In this document: piece after piece, positions 35,701 through 43,864 of the stretch
Numbering within the stretch: the first letter of the stretch is position 1
Layout of the letters: each line of letters begins with the position of its first letter
NCBI RefSeq assembly: GCF_014333525.1
Contig: NZ_JACSCX010000004.1
Location: 124,001-188,000, forward strand
Reading direction: 5' to 3'
DNA: 64,000 nt
From: Hymenobacter puniceus
GTDB lineage: Bacteria; Bacteroidota; Bacteroidia; Cytophagales; Hymenobacteraceae
The notes under the pieces: model-generated
Told to the model about the DNA's origin: nothing
Seen by the model: the letters and a program-made list of their open reading frames with translations, nothing else
Databases searched by the model: none
Position numbers and translations under genes: made by a program

Positions 35701-36190
35701 CACTGGCCGCCTTTAGCATCACGGGGTAGCCGATGCGGTGGGCTTCGGCTATGGCCGTTTCAGCGTCAATCAAATCGGCCTCGCTGCTCTCAATAATGGG
35801 AACCTGACACGCTACGGCCACTTTCTTAGCCGCAACTTTGTCGCCGAGGGCTTCCATCACCTCTGGCCGGGGCCCCACAAAGATGAGCCCTTCCTCGCCG
35901 CAGCGGCGGGCCAGCGTGGCATTCTCGCTCAGAAACCCATAGCCCGGATGAATGGCATTAGCCCCGTTCTCCTTGGCCGTACGGATGATGCCTTCAATGT
36001 CCAGGTAGGGCTTGAGCGGCTCGTCGTCGCGGCCTACCTGGTAAGCTTCGTCGGCCTTATAGCGGTGCAGCGAGTATCGATCTTCGTAGGTGTAGATAGC
36101 CACGGTTTGGATGCCCAGTTCGGTGGCGGCCCGAAGCACGCGAATCGCAATTTCGCCGCGGTTAGCGACCAACAGTTTGCGGATGTTCAT
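32741..36190 (-). CDS. pyc: Pyruvate carboxylase
   Basis: 1149-residue biotin enzyme that makes oxaloacetate from pyruvate, ATP and bicarbonate. The N-terminal biotin carboxylase (residues 1-460) has NRGEIAIRVLRAATELG, the GGGGRGMRI ATP-grasp loop and EVNPRIQVEHTVTEM. The carboxyltransferase (about 530-1000) begins TDTTLRDAHQSLLATRMRT. The biotin carrier domain ends the protein, with the biotinylated Lys at about residue 1115 in EAMKMET. Length fits a single-chain pyruvate carboxylase. It starts with the standard MNIRKLLVANRGEIA. Confidence 0.97.
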   Translation of the reverse strand: MNIRKLLVANRGEIAIRVLRAATELGIQTVAIYTYEDRYSLHRYKADEAYQVGRDDEPLKPYLDIEGIIRTAKENGANAIHPGYGFLSENATLARRCGEEGLIFVGPRPEVMEALGDKVAAKKVAVACQVPIIESSEADLIDAETAIAEAHRIGYPVMLKAASGGGGRGMRIIRDDEQMERGFFEARNEALKAFGDDTVFLEKFVEQPKHIEVQLVADNYGGLTHLYERDCSVQRRYQKVVEVAPSLNLPDHMRHLLYEYALRLGRAVNYNNVGTVEFLVNPEHDRIYFIEVNPRIQVEHTVTEMITGIDLIKTQLHIADGRRLTDPQINLGPDVKPQKIGVAIQCRITTENPEQDFKPDYGTITAYRSAGGFGIRLDQGSVYTGVKVSPFFDSLLVKVSTHAPTLADAAQKMARTLDEFRVRGVSTNIQFLQNIIAHPVFMAGEANVDFIKDHPELFKFKTRQDRATKVLSFLGDVIVNGNPDVRGLVDSRRELRKPRLPEADLTQAPPAGTKQKLTELGPEEFAKWLRHDKQIHYTDTTLRDAHQSLLATRMRTFDMLKVAGRYAQQHPQTFSLECWGGATFDVALRFLHEDPWERLAKLRAAVPNILLQMLIRGANGVGYKAYPDNLTERFVQQAAETGIDVFRIFDSLNWMPGMEACIGFVRNKTDRLAEASICYTGDILDPKRNQKYNLDYYLRLARQIEDAGAHILCIKDMAGLLKPYAATELITALRDTISLPIHLHTHDTSSLQAATYLKAVEAGVNVIDVALGSLSGLTSQPNFNSVVEMLRGQERHREFNQLSLNEFSNYWDTVREHYYPFESGLKAGTSEVFQHEIPGGQYSNLRPQAASLGLLDKFETVKTTFADVNQLFGDIVKVTPSSKVVGDMALFLVSNNLTTRDVLEKGATLNFPESVRELFRGDIGQPEGGWPQDVQQVILKDETPFTDRPNEHLAPINFDAEWQKFEEKFGQRGKFTDVLSWLLYPKVFEQYWAHQQEFGDVSVVPTQVFYYGLQPGDETLIEIARGKSIIVSLQSIGPVNEEGNRTIFFNLNGQARNLEIRDTSVEVKKIQNPKADKGNPRQVGAPLQGLLSRVLVEGGQQVRKNAPLFIIEAMKMETTITAPDDTTVQTVNLTQGSLVNADDLVLTLG

Positions 36191-36241
36191 CTTGAAAAAC
36201 AGAGTTTAGGGAGAGAACTAATGCGGAAGGCAAGCTACAGA

Positions 36242-36289
36242 AAGAGCGGGAAAACGCCAGCGAAAATTCGCTAACACTTTCCCGCTCTT
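36242..36289. terminator. Inverted repeat after OmpA-family gene
   Basis: AAGAGCGGGAAA and TTTCCCGCTCTT (36242-36253, 36278-36289) with an inner AGCGAA/TTCGCT pair. Lies downstream of the OmpA-family gene on the minus strand. Confidence 0.6.
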
Positions 36290-36343
36290 CGTCTTTCCGC
36301 TGACTATTAAGCTACTTACCCTTCACTAAATTCTACCAAACCG

Positions 36344-37642
36344 CTATTTATTAAGTACCCGGACACTCAGGCGGCGGTTCATAGCTCGGCCGGCCGGGGT
36401 AGTATTAGATGCTATTGGGTAGTTGGAGCCGTAGCCGCGGGCTTCCAGGCGTGCAGGGCTTACGCCTAGTTCCACTAATGCTGCCCAAGCCGTGCGGGCC
36501 CGGGCCTCACTCAGCTGCCGGTTCATCTGGTACGATCCTACGCTGTCGGTGTAGCCGCCCAGCTTGATGCGGGTCTGGGGGTAGCTCTGCAGCAGCAGCG
36601 CAATATTTTTGAGCTGCTGCATCGACTCTTTGGTCAGCGTGGCTTTGCCGGTTTCAAAGTACACCCGGTCGAAGCTCATCCAGCCTTTGGTACGGTCTAC
36701 GGTGTCTATTTTCTGCTTGGAATCGGCCATGAACTGGTTGAGCTTGGCCTCAATGGAATTAACGCCCACCCCGGTCAGCTTGCGCCCATTACTGAGCTGT
36801 AGCGTTGTTGGAGCGCCGGTATCATAGATGTAGTTACCGGAGGCGGCATCGTAGTGGCCACCGATAGAAGGAGCTTCAATAGCAGTGGCGGCACGGCTTC
36901 CGGGCCGGTAGGCAGGGCGTACAGCAACAGTTGTAGGGGCTGCAGTAGTCGTAGCTGCTGGCTTAGCAGCGGCTGTACTGGCGCTGGATGGTCCAGCCGC
37001 CGCCGCTACAGGAGCTAGCACAGCTGCTGCCGGTCGGGCCGGAGCAGGCGTAGCGGCCGGAGCAGGTATCCGGGCTGCTGCCGGGTTTGCCGCAACGGCC
37101 CGGTTATTGGGCTGGGCAGAAGCCATTGCTGGCCCGGTGCCCGATGGAATGATGCGGCACTGCTGAATGTACGTGAGATGGTAGCGCGTAGGCACAGGTG
37201 CAGCGGCCTGCCCACCAGCGGAGGCCAGCAATGCCGGGCCGGCGTCGGCACCCGTAGCCAGTTTCTCTTTGCCGGCCTTCTTGCGCATAGCAGCCGTGGC
37301 CTTGTCGGCCGGGTGCAATACAAATGTTCCGTTAGCAGTTTTGCCGGTTAGCAGAAAAACGTCATTCACGATTTCGGGCTGGTAGTTGGGCTGACTAACC
37401 TGCACAGTGTATGGTCCGCCGACGGCCAGCTCCGTTACGGCGAAGTTGCCGGCCGCGTCTGTAATGGTGGTGTGGCGCTTGCCAGTTGGCACATACACAA
37501 CCAGCACTGATGCCTTAGCCAGCAGTTGGTTATCAGCCGAGCGCACCGTCCCTACAATACCTACCAATGCCTGATATTCACCGGCGGTGGCTGAAACTAC
37601 TAGGGAGCAGAGCAGTAAAATGAAAGTTAAGAAGAGCTTCAT
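36344..37642 (-). CDS. OmpA-family outer membrane protein with carboxypeptidase-regulatory domain
   Basis: 432-residue exported protein. A signal peptide (MKLFLTFILLLCSLVVSATA) is followed by a carboxypeptidase-regulatory-like domain (VGIVGTVRSADNQLLAKASVLV, then DAAGNFAVTELAVGGPYTVQVSQPNYQP) and a long Ala/Pro-rich linker. The OmpA domain follows (about 310-432, starting FDRVYFETGKATLTKESMQQLKNIALLLQ, LGGYTDSVGSYQMNRQLSEARARTAWAAL). It probably binds peptidoglycan. Start ATG 37642 gives the signal peptide. GC is slightly lower upstream. Confidence 0.85.
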   Translation of the reverse strand: MKLFLTFILLLCSLVVSATAGEYQALVGIVGTVRSADNQLLAKASVLVVYVPTGKRHTTITDAAGNFAVTELAVGGPYTVQVSQPNYQPEIVNDVFLLTGKTANGTFVLHPADKATAAMRKKAGKEKLATGADAGPALLASAGGQAAAPVPTRYHLTYIQQCRIIPSGTGPAMASAQPNNRAVAANPAAARIPAPAATPAPARPAAAVLAPVAAAAGPSSASTAAAKPAATTTAAPTTVAVRPAYRPGSRAATAIEAPSIGGHYDAASGNYIYDTGAPTTLQLSNGRKLTGVGVNSIEAKLNQFMADSKQKIDTVDRTKGWMSFDRVYFETGKATLTKESMQQLKNIALLLQSYPQTRIKLGGYTDSVGSYQMNRQLSEARARTAWAALVELGVSPARLEARGYGSNYPIASNTTPAGRAMNRRLSVRVLNK

Positions 37643-37872
37643 CAGATAAGGAAGTGAAAGCACATATGAAATTCGTCTATAAATGTAATACTTATTATAA
37701 AAACAGTGATATAACCAAAGCCAATTCTTTATGGCTTTATTTCTATTTACTCTTCTCGTGTGCATCCATGGCAGTTGAGTGCAACCTGCAACACGCTTCC
37801 GGAGGCATGTGGCAAACTTTATCTGTATAGGTCAGTTCTGAACCCACTCCCTCACCCCCTGACTTTTCACCC

Positions 37873-38586
37873 ATGGAATTTGCCAACAAGAATATTCTTA
37901 TCGTAGGAGCCTCCTCGGGCATTGGCCTGGCTACGGCGCAACTGCTGCACAAGCTCAATGCCCACCTGTTCACGGCATCCCGCCACGAGTCGGCTGAGCT
38001 GGCTGAACTGGGCACCACCTTTCTGGAGCTGGACGTGACCAAGCCCATCGGGGCGGCGCTGGATGGCCTGCCCGAGGTGCTGCACGGCGTGGTGTACTGC
38101 CCCGGCAGCATCAAGCTGCGCCCCTTCGAGCGGATTCCGGCCGACGATTTCCGGGCTGATTTTGAGTTGAACGTGATGGGCGCAGTGCAGGTGCTGCAAG
38201 CCAGTATGAAGCGGCTGAAAAAGGCCAATGGCGCGTCGGTGGTGCTGTTCAGCACCGTGGCAGCCGATACGGGTATGGCGTTTCATGCCAGTATTGCCAC
38301 CGCCAAAGCCGCCGTGGAGGGGCTCACCCGCGCCCTGGCCGCTGAGTATGCCGCCAGCGGTGTCCGGGTGAATGCCGTGGCCCCGTCGCTCACCAACACG
38401 CCCCTGGCCGCCGCCCTGCTCAGCACGCCCGAAAAGGTGGAAGCCGGGGCCAAGCGCCACCCGTTGCAGCGCATCGGTGAGCCTGAGGACCTGGCTTACA
38501 TGGCTTCCTTTCTCCTATCCGACCACGGCTCCTTTATAACCGGCCAGGTGCTGCCCGTAGATGGCGGTATGGGAAGGCTGAAATGA
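37873..38586 (+). CDS. Short-chain dehydrogenase/reductase
   Basis: 237-residue SDR. The nucleotide motif is GASSGIGLATAQ (about residues 12-23), with LFTASRH suggesting a basic residue after the second strand and thus NADP. The NNAG motif is not obvious (VYCPGS replaces it), the active Ser is in VVLFSTVAAD, and the expected Tyr-x-x-x-Lys is altered to HASIATAKAA, with His-Ala-Ser-Ile-Ala-Thr-Ala-Lys in place of Tyr. The C-terminal end LPVDGGMGRLK is typical of the fold. It lies directly before the photolyase gene. The missing Tyr suggests reduced or different chemistry. Confidence 0.85.
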   Translation: MEFANKNILIVGASSGIGLATAQLLHKLNAHLFTASRHESAELAELGTTFLELDVTKPIGAALDGLPEVLHGVVYCPGSIKLRPFERIPADDFRADFELNVMGAVQVLQASMKRLKKANGASVVLFSTVAADTGMAFHASIATAKAAVEGLTRALAAEYAASGVRVNAVAPSLTNTPLAAALLSTPEKVEAGAKRHPLQRIGEPEDLAYMASFLLSDHGSFITGQVLPVDGGMGRLK

Positions 38587-38691
38587 GTGCCTGTTACGTA
38601 GTGCCTGAGTCGCTCAAAGGCTGGAGCACTGAACGCCAGGCAGCATACTCTTTGGCACCAAACCCCAGGCACTATTACTAAGCCTTAAAAA

Positions 38692-40011
38692 ATGAAAATT
38701 ACGCTCTTTTGGCACCGGCGCGACTTGCGGGTACACGACAATGTCGGCCTAACGGCAGCGCTGCAAAGCGGCCATCCGGTGGTACCACTCTTTATCTACG
38801 ACCGGGAGATTCTGGATTTGCTGCCTAGCCGCCAGGATGCGCGCGTCACGTTTATCTACGACCAGGTTGAGCGGCTGGGGCAGGAAACCGCGCAGGCTGG
38901 CGGCAATTTTCTGGCTTTCTACGGCCGGCCACTGGAAGTTTTTGCTCAACTACTAGCTGAGTACGAGGTAGCAGCCGTGTACACCAACGAAGACTACGAG
39001 CCCTATGCTGCCGAACGAGATGCAGCCGTGGCTGCAGTATGCGCACAGCACGGTGCTTCGTTTCAGGCGCTGAAAGACCAGGTAATCTTCGCTAAGAATG
39101 AGCTGCTGGGCAAATCCGGGAAGCCGTCGAAGATATTTGGGGCCTACCGCAAGGCATGGCTGGAGAAGCTGCAGGATTCGGATTTGCAGGCCAAGCCGTC
39201 GGCGGCGCTGTTTACAGCGGCTAACCTAGCCAAGCTGCCCGATGCGCCGGCCCGGCCAACGCTGCTGGAAATGGGCTTCGAGGAGTTTCGGCAGGAAGTG
39301 CCCGCCGCCGAGCTGCCAGCCGAGACGCTGGTGCGCAACTACCACCTCACCCGCAACTCGCCGGGCCGCGTGGACAGCAGCACGCGCCGCTCGGTGCATC
39401 TGCGTTTTGGTACACTGAGCGTGCGGGAGCTGATGCGGCAGGCGCAGGCGCTTAACCCCAAGCTGCTGGCCGAATTGATCTGGCGCGACTACTTCATGAT
39501 GCTGCTCTGGCATTTCCCCTTCACGGCCACCGAAAGCTATGACCCGCGCCTGCGCCACGTGCCTTACCGCAACAACGAGGAAGAGTTTCGGGCGTGGTGT
39601 GAGGGCCGCACCGGCTACCCACTGGTAGATGCCGGCATGCGCGAGCTGAACGCCACCGGCTACCTGCCCAACCGGGCCCGGATTGCGGCGGCTGGCTTTC
39701 TGGTTAAGCACCTGCTGATAGACTGGCGCTGGGGCGACCGGTACTTTGCCGATAAACTGCTCGACTACGACATGAGCCAGAACGTGGGCAACTGGCAGTG
39801 GATGGCCGGCACTGGCGCCGTGGCTGCGCCATGGTTTCGCGTCTATAGCCCCCAAAGCCAGCTCGACACCTATGACCCCGAACTAACCTACGTGAAGCGC
39901 TGGGTGCCCGAATACGGCACTGCCGCTTACCCCGCTCCTATCGTAGACCACAAGTTTGCGCGGGAGCGGGCCATTGAAACGCTGCGTGCGGCGTACCGGG
40001 CGGCCGGATGA
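38692..40011 (+). CDS. phrB: Cryptochrome/deoxyribodipyrimidine photolyase
   Basis: 439-residue FAD photolyase that repairs pyrimidine dimers with blue light. The N-terminal antenna domain starts MKITLFWHRRDLRVHDNVGL. The FAD domain shows the RDYFMMLLWHFP, then PLVDAGMRELNATGYLPNRARIAAAGFLVKHLLIDWRWGDRYF and DYDMSQNVGNWQWMAGTG blocks typical of CPD photolyases. The domain order matches class I enzymes. Downstream, a TetR-type gene starts about 100 bp later after an inverted repeat, suggesting coregulation. Confidence 0.93.
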   Translation: MKITLFWHRRDLRVHDNVGLTAALQSGHPVVPLFIYDREILDLLPSRQDARVTFIYDQVERLGQETAQAGGNFLAFYGRPLEVFAQLLAEYEVAAVYTNEDYEPYAAERDAAVAAVCAQHGASFQALKDQVIFAKNELLGKSGKPSKIFGAYRKAWLEKLQDSDLQAKPSAALFTAANLAKLPDAPARPTLLEMGFEEFRQEVPAAELPAETLVRNYHLTRNSPGRVDSSTRRSVHLRFGTLSVRELMRQAQALNPKLLAELIWRDYFMMLLWHFPFTATESYDPRLRHVPYRNNEEEFRAWCEGRTGYPLVDAGMRELNATGYLPNRARIAAAGFLVKHLLIDWRWGDRYFADKLLDYDMSQNVGNWQWMAGTGAVAAPWFRVYSPQSQLDTYDPELTYVKRWVPEYGTAAYPAPIVDHKFARERAIETLRAAYRAAG

Positions 40012-40021
40012 CATCTTACAT

Positions 40022-40090
40022 TGTGTTTCGCATTGCACGGCCACGCCGAGCTCCTGCGCAAAACACTGCGAAACACAGTCAAACACTGCG
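40022..40090. promoter_or_regulatory. Possible regulator-binding site between photolyase and TetR genes
   Basis: TGTGTTTCGCA (40022-40032) is the exact reverse complement of TGCGAAACACA (40067-40077). In addition AAACACTGCG occurs at 40061-40070 and 40081-40090, with AAACACAGTC between, giving three 10-base units in one helical phase. Placed just upstream of the TetR start, it could be an autoregulatory operator. Confidence 0.45.
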
Positions 40091-40107
40091 TTAAATCACG
40101 TTGTTAT

Positions 40108-40782
40108 ATGCGTATGGAACAGCAACAACCTGTGGCCCACGAAACGGCCCCTACTCCCAAAGCCCGCATCAAGCAAGCCTACCTCGACTACGTGCTGCGC
40201 AAAGGCAAGCCACCGATTTCGGTGTTTAAGCTGACGCAGAAGCTGGGGATTGCCGAGCAGGAATTCTATGCCAGCTACGCCAATTTCGACGCCATCGACC
40301 GGGAAATCTGGGCTGACTTTGGGCGTGAGGCCCGCACCACGGCCGCCCGCGAGCCGGTGTGGGAGCAGTATGGTGCCCGCGAAAAGCTGCTGGGCTTCTA
40401 TTACACGCTGATTGAGATTCTCAAGCACAACCGCAGCTACGCCTTGCAAAGCCTGCGCCGCTCGCTTTCCCGCATGCCTGGCGTTACGCCCCGCGTCCTC
40501 GACGATTTCCGGCAGGAGTTTGAGGCTTTTGTAGAGGACTTGCTGCGTGAAGGCCGCCGCACCGAGGAAGTGGCCAGCCGCCAGCTGGTGCAGCACGCCT
40601 ACCCCCGCTTTTTCTGGCAGCAGCAGCTCTTCGTGCTCGGCTTCTTTGCCAAAGATGACACCGTAAACTTCGAACGCACCGACGCTGCCATTGAAAAAGC
40701 AGTGACTCTGAGCTTCGACCTCGTCGGCCGCAACACCCTGGACTCCGCCACAGATTTCGTGCGGTTCCTGGTGCGCCGGTAA
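40108..40782 (+). CDS. TetR-type transcriptional regulator
   Basis: About 224 residues. The N-terminal helix-turn-helix resembles TetR (AYLDYVLRKGKPPISVFKLTQKLGIAEQEFYASYANFDAIDREIW), in which GIAEQEFYASYANFDAI resembles the TetR turn and following helices. The C-terminal region is all-helical and ends in FVRFLVRR. Either ATG 40108 or 40114 may start it. The upstream frame lies in the putative operator, so is not coding. An ABC1-kinase gene follows across a family A palindrome. Ligand unknown. Confidence 0.72.
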   Translation: MRMEQQQPVAHETAPTPKARIKQAYLDYVLRKGKPPISVFKLTQKLGIAEQEFYASYANFDAIDREIWADFGREARTTAAREPVWEQYGAREKLLGFYYTLIEILKHNRSYALQSLRRSLSRMPGVTPRVLDDFRQEFEAFVEDLLREGRRTEEVASRQLVQHAYPRFFWQQQLFVLGFFAKDDTVNFERTDAAIEKAVTLSFDLVGRNTLDSATDFVRFLVRR

Positions 40783-40803
40783 GGTTTTTCAGTTGTCTCA
40801 GAA

Positions 40804-40984
40804 CGGTCATGCTGAGCTTGCCGAAGCATCTCTACCACTTTGCCTGAACGATTCACTAACCCTAGGTTTAAACCCTGGGCTGTGGAGCAAGGTCATCACA
40901 ACGTCAGCACGCGAGATTCTTCGCAGACTTGGCATGACGTGCAGGCGAAGCGGTAGAGATGCTTCGGCAAGCTCAGCATGACCG
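40804..40984. repeat. Composite palindromic element (family A copy 4, nested)
   Basis: Perfect 33-bp outer arms (40804-40836 and 40952-40984). Inside it lie a family D-like word (CCTAGGTTTAAACCCTGGGC, 40861-40880) and a degenerate family A half (40900-40940). Confidence 0.88.
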
Positions 40985-41005
40985 TTCGGTCTCTTATCTA
41001 TTCTC

Positions 41006-42322
41006 ATGGACGATACTCCCAAGTCGCTTACCTCCCTGCCTACCACCAAGGTGGCCCGGGCGGCGCGCTTCGCCAAAACCGGCCTCAACGTGGGCGCCAA
41101 CTACGTGAAGCACTACGCCAAGCGGGCTGTGGGCGCCGACAGCACCACGGCCGACCTGCACGCCGCCAATGCAGCCGAGTTGTACGGTACACTCAGCGAA
41201 ATGAAAGGCTCGGTGCTGAAAGTGGCCCAGATGCTGGCCATGGAAAAGAACCTGCTGCCTACCGCCTACGCCGACCAGTTTGCCCAAGCCCAGTACCAGA
41301 CCCCGCCGCTGTCGGGCCCGCTGGTGGTGAAGACGTTCCGGGAGGCGTTTGGTAAGTCGCCATTCGAGGTATTTGACGAGTTCGACATCGAAGCCCGGCA
41401 GGCGGCCAGCATCGGGCAGGTGCATTTCGCCCGCAAAGACGGCCGGGAGCTGGCCGTGAAGGTGCAGTACCCGGGCGTGGCCGACAGCATCCGCTCTGAT
41501 ATCCGGCTGGTGAAGCCCATTGCCCTGCGCGTGCTGGGCCTTGATGAAGCCATCGTGCGCCCCTACATGCAGGAAGTAGAAACCCGCCTGATCGAAGAAA
41601 CCGACTATGCTCTGGAGCTGCGCCGCGGCCAGCAGATTGCCCAGGCCTGTGTCGGCCTCGCGCATCTGCAGTTTGCCCAGTACTACCCCGAGTTGTCGGC
41701 GGCGCGCATCCTGACTATGGATTGGCTACCCGGCCGCCACCTAAAGGAATTTCTGGAAACCAACCCCAGCCAGCAGGTGCGCAACCAGCTCGGCCAGGCT
41801 CTCTGGGACTTCTATATGTTCCAGCTCAACGAGTTGCGCCAGGTGCACGCCGACCCGCATCCTGGCAACTTCCTGCTCTCCGCCACCGACGGCGGCACGG
41901 TGGGCGTGCTGGATTTTGGCTGCGTGAAGGAAATTCCGGCCGATGTGCACCGCCTGTTCACGGCTCTGCTCACATCCGAAACCCTCGCCGACCCCGCCCG
42001 CCTGGCGGCGCTACTGGAAGAGGGCGGCGTATTGCGCGCCGGTGATGCGCCAACTAGCCGCGCGTTCTACGTGGACACCATGCGCGCCTCGCTGGAGCTG
42101 GTGGGCCGCCCGTTCCGCCAGCCCACCTTCGATTTCGGCGACCCGGCCTACATGCAGAGCCTCTACGCCCTCGGCGACGACCTGATGCAGCAGCCCGAGC
42201 TGCGCCAGCAGCGGGAGCCCCGCGGCTCCGAGCACTTCATCTACCTCAACCGCACCTACGTGGGCCTCTACGCGCTCCTCACCGAGCTGCGTGCGTTTAT
42301 TCGCACAAACTCCGCCGAATAA
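41006..42322 (+). CDS. ABC1/UbiB (AarF) atypical kinase
   Basis: 438-residue kinase-like protein of the ADCK/UbiB family, linked to ubiquinone/lipid homeostasis in other organisms. The conserved ABC1 motifs are visible: KGSVLKVAQMLAM (the KxGQ motif appears as KVAQ), AASIGQVHFA, ELAVKVQYPGV with the ATP Lys, EETDYALEL, then HADPHPGNFLL and VLDFGCVKEI (Asp-Phe-Gly). No membrane helices are seen. It lies next to the TetR gene and downstream of the photolyase. The kinase substrate is not known. Confidence 0.9.
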   Translation: MDDTPKSLTSLPTTKVARAARFAKTGLNVGANYVKHYAKRAVGADSTTADLHAANAAELYGTLSEMKGSVLKVAQMLAMEKNLLPTAYADQFAQAQYQTPPLSGPLVVKTFREAFGKSPFEVFDEFDIEARQAASIGQVHFARKDGRELAVKVQYPGVADSIRSDIRLVKPIALRVLGLDEAIVRPYMQEVETRLIEETDYALELRRGQQIAQACVGLAHLQFAQYYPELSAARILTMDWLPGRHLKEFLETNPSQQVRNQLGQALWDFYMFQLNELRQVHADPHPGNFLLSATDGGTVGVLDFGCVKEIPADVHRLFTALLTSETLADPARLAALLEEGGVLRAGDAPTSRAFYVDTMRASLELVGRPFRQPTFDFGDPAYMQSLYALGDDLMQQPELRQQREPRGSEHFIYLNRTYVGLYALLTELRAFIRTNSAE

Positions 42323-42347
42323 TCAGGGGTTGAGGATTGGAAAAGAA

Positions 42348-42441
42348 CGTCCTGCTGAGCTGGTCGAAGCATCTCTACCGCTTCGTTGCAAGACTAAACC
42401 CAACGAAGCGGTAGAGATGCTTCGACCAGCTCAGCAGGACG
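42348..42441. repeat. Family A palindromic element (copy 5)
   Basis: Perfect 41-bp inverted arms (42348-42388 and 42401-42441) with only 12 bases between. This is the longest perfect palindrome of the family here. Confidence 0.93.
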
Positions 42442-42610
42442 GTGACTACTCATGCATACGTCCTCAAACAGACCAATCCCGCCGATATAGTAGAGGGTTT
42501 CCAAACTAAACCGACACACCCTAGTTTAAGCATCCCGGAGCTACTCGTGTACTTACACGAATGACTCCTGGATGCTTTTCCCTTTCTCCATTTTCACCTC
42601 TCCTTTTCTC

Positions 42611-43474
42611 ATGAAAAAACTCTGGACTCTATGCGCCGCGCTGCTAAGCGTGGTATCGGTGGCCTCGGCCCAATCGACGATGAACTGCTGCACCAAGCCC
42701 GCCGCCGGTCAGGCTGCCACCGAGGTATTCGCCATGCTGGCTTCTAACGAGGACTTCTCCGGCGGCCACGATGCCCCCCTGCCCTTCACCTACGCCGGCG
42801 AAGGCAGCATGATTGAGTTCAAAACCACCGACGGCCAGACCGGCAAAGCCTTCGAAATCAAGAGCAAGACCAAGTCGGACAAGTACCTGTTCGTGATTCA
42901 CGAGTGGTGGGGCCTCAACGACTACATCAAGCAGGAAGCTGGCCGCTTTGCCCAGGAGCTGCCCGGCGTCAACGTCATTGCCCTCGACCTCTACGACGGC
43001 CAGATTGCCACCGACGCCGACCAGGCCGGCAAGCTAATGCAGGCCGTGAAAACCGAGCGCGCCCAGGCCATCATCAACGGTGCCCTCACCTACGCCGGCC
43101 CGAACGCCAAAATCGGCAGCATCGGCTGGTGCTTCGGCGGCGGCTGGAGCATCCAGACGGCGCTGCTGGCCGGTTCCAAGGCCAAGGCCTGCGTGGCGTA
43201 CTACGGTATGCCGGAAAAGGACGTGGCCAAGCTCAAAACGCTGAACACCGATGTGTTGTTCGTCTTCGCCAAGCAGGACAAGTGGATCAACCAGGAAGTG
43301 GTAGACCAGTTCCGCAAGGACATGGCCACTGCTAAAAAAGGCCTCACGGTGAAAACCTACGATGCCGACCATGCCTTCGCCAACCCTTCCAACCCCAAAT
43401 ACAACAAGGAAATGGCTGCCGACGCCCACGCCGCTTCGGTTGCCTACCTCAAGAAAAACCTGAAGCTGAAATAA
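42611..43474 (+). CDS. Dienelactone hydrolase family protein
   Basis: 287-residue exported hydrolase. A signal peptide (MKKLWTLCAALLSVVSVASA) precedes a Cys-containing stretch (MNCCTK) and the dienelactone-hydrolase domain. The catalytic triad is visible: Cys174 in IGWCFGGGW, Asp223 in KQDKW and His254 in DADHAFANP. The Glu99 region (HEWWGLNDYI) matches the family. Family members hydrolyse dienelactones or other esters; substrate here unknown. The start is ATG 42611. Confidence 0.87.
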   Translation: MKKLWTLCAALLSVVSVASAQSTMNCCTKPAAGQAATEVFAMLASNEDFSGGHDAPLPFTYAGEGSMIEFKTTDGQTGKAFEIKSKTKSDKYLFVIHEWWGLNDYIKQEAGRFAQELPGVNVIALDLYDGQIATDADQAGKLMQAVKTERAQAIINGALTYAGPNAKIGSIGWCFGGGWSIQTALLAGSKAKACVAYYGMPEKDVAKLKTLNTDVLFVFAKQDKWINQEVVDQFRKDMATAKKGLTVKTYDADHAFANPSNPKYNKEMAADAHAASVAYLKKNLKLK

Positions 43475-43488
43475 CTTTCCGCAGTATC

Positions 43489-43580
43489 GGTCAGTAGCGC
43501 GAACTTTGTAGTCCGCGCCCCCGCGCCGTTAGAATCCTTGTCGTTCTGGGGCGCGAACTACAAAGTTCGCGCTACTGACC
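43489..43580. repeat. Family E palindromic element
   Basis: Arms GGTCAGTAGCGCGAAC... (43489-43512) and its complement (43557-43580); a partial copy TCAGTAGCGCGAAC lies at 9024-9037. Confidence 0.85.
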
Positions 43581-43587
43581 GCCCCAG

Positions 43588-43623
43588 CAAAAAGAGGCTG
43601 CCCGCTTGGGCAGCCTCTTTTTG
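43588..43623. terminator. Strong terminator after dienelactone hydrolase gene
   Basis: Perfect 16-bp arms CAAAAAGAGGCTGCCC / GGGCAGCCTCTTTTTG with a 4-base loop. Confidence 0.88.
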
Positions 43624-43641
43624 TTTCAGCCTGCACAGCTA

Positions 43642-43816
43642 TAGAGACGCGACGCTTCGCGTCTCCCGCCAGAACAACGAAAACCGCGCCATCGGCGCAA
43701 CGCCAACACGGTTTCAGCGTGTATTATCCAGACAACCAGCACCGCACTACCTGAACAACATCAGCACGCAGCAAGACGCGAAGTGTCGCGTCTTGCTGCG
43801 TGCTGATGCTGTTCAG
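43642..43816. repeat. Family B composite palindromes
   Basis: A GAGACGCGACGCTTCGCGTCTC-type unit at 43642-43665 and a second palindrome with 31-bp arms (43751-43781, 43786-43816) and one mismatch, centred on AGACGCGAAGTGTCGCGTCT. Confidence 0.75.
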
Positions 43817-43864
43817 ACTGTGGAGAATATGCTACCTTATTGGCTCCCACCAACGCCCTGCACC

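Noticed and set aside
34583..35716. Long plus-strand frame of 377 codons opposite pyc
   Set aside because: Antisense to the clear biotin carboxylase domain and lacks any known motif.
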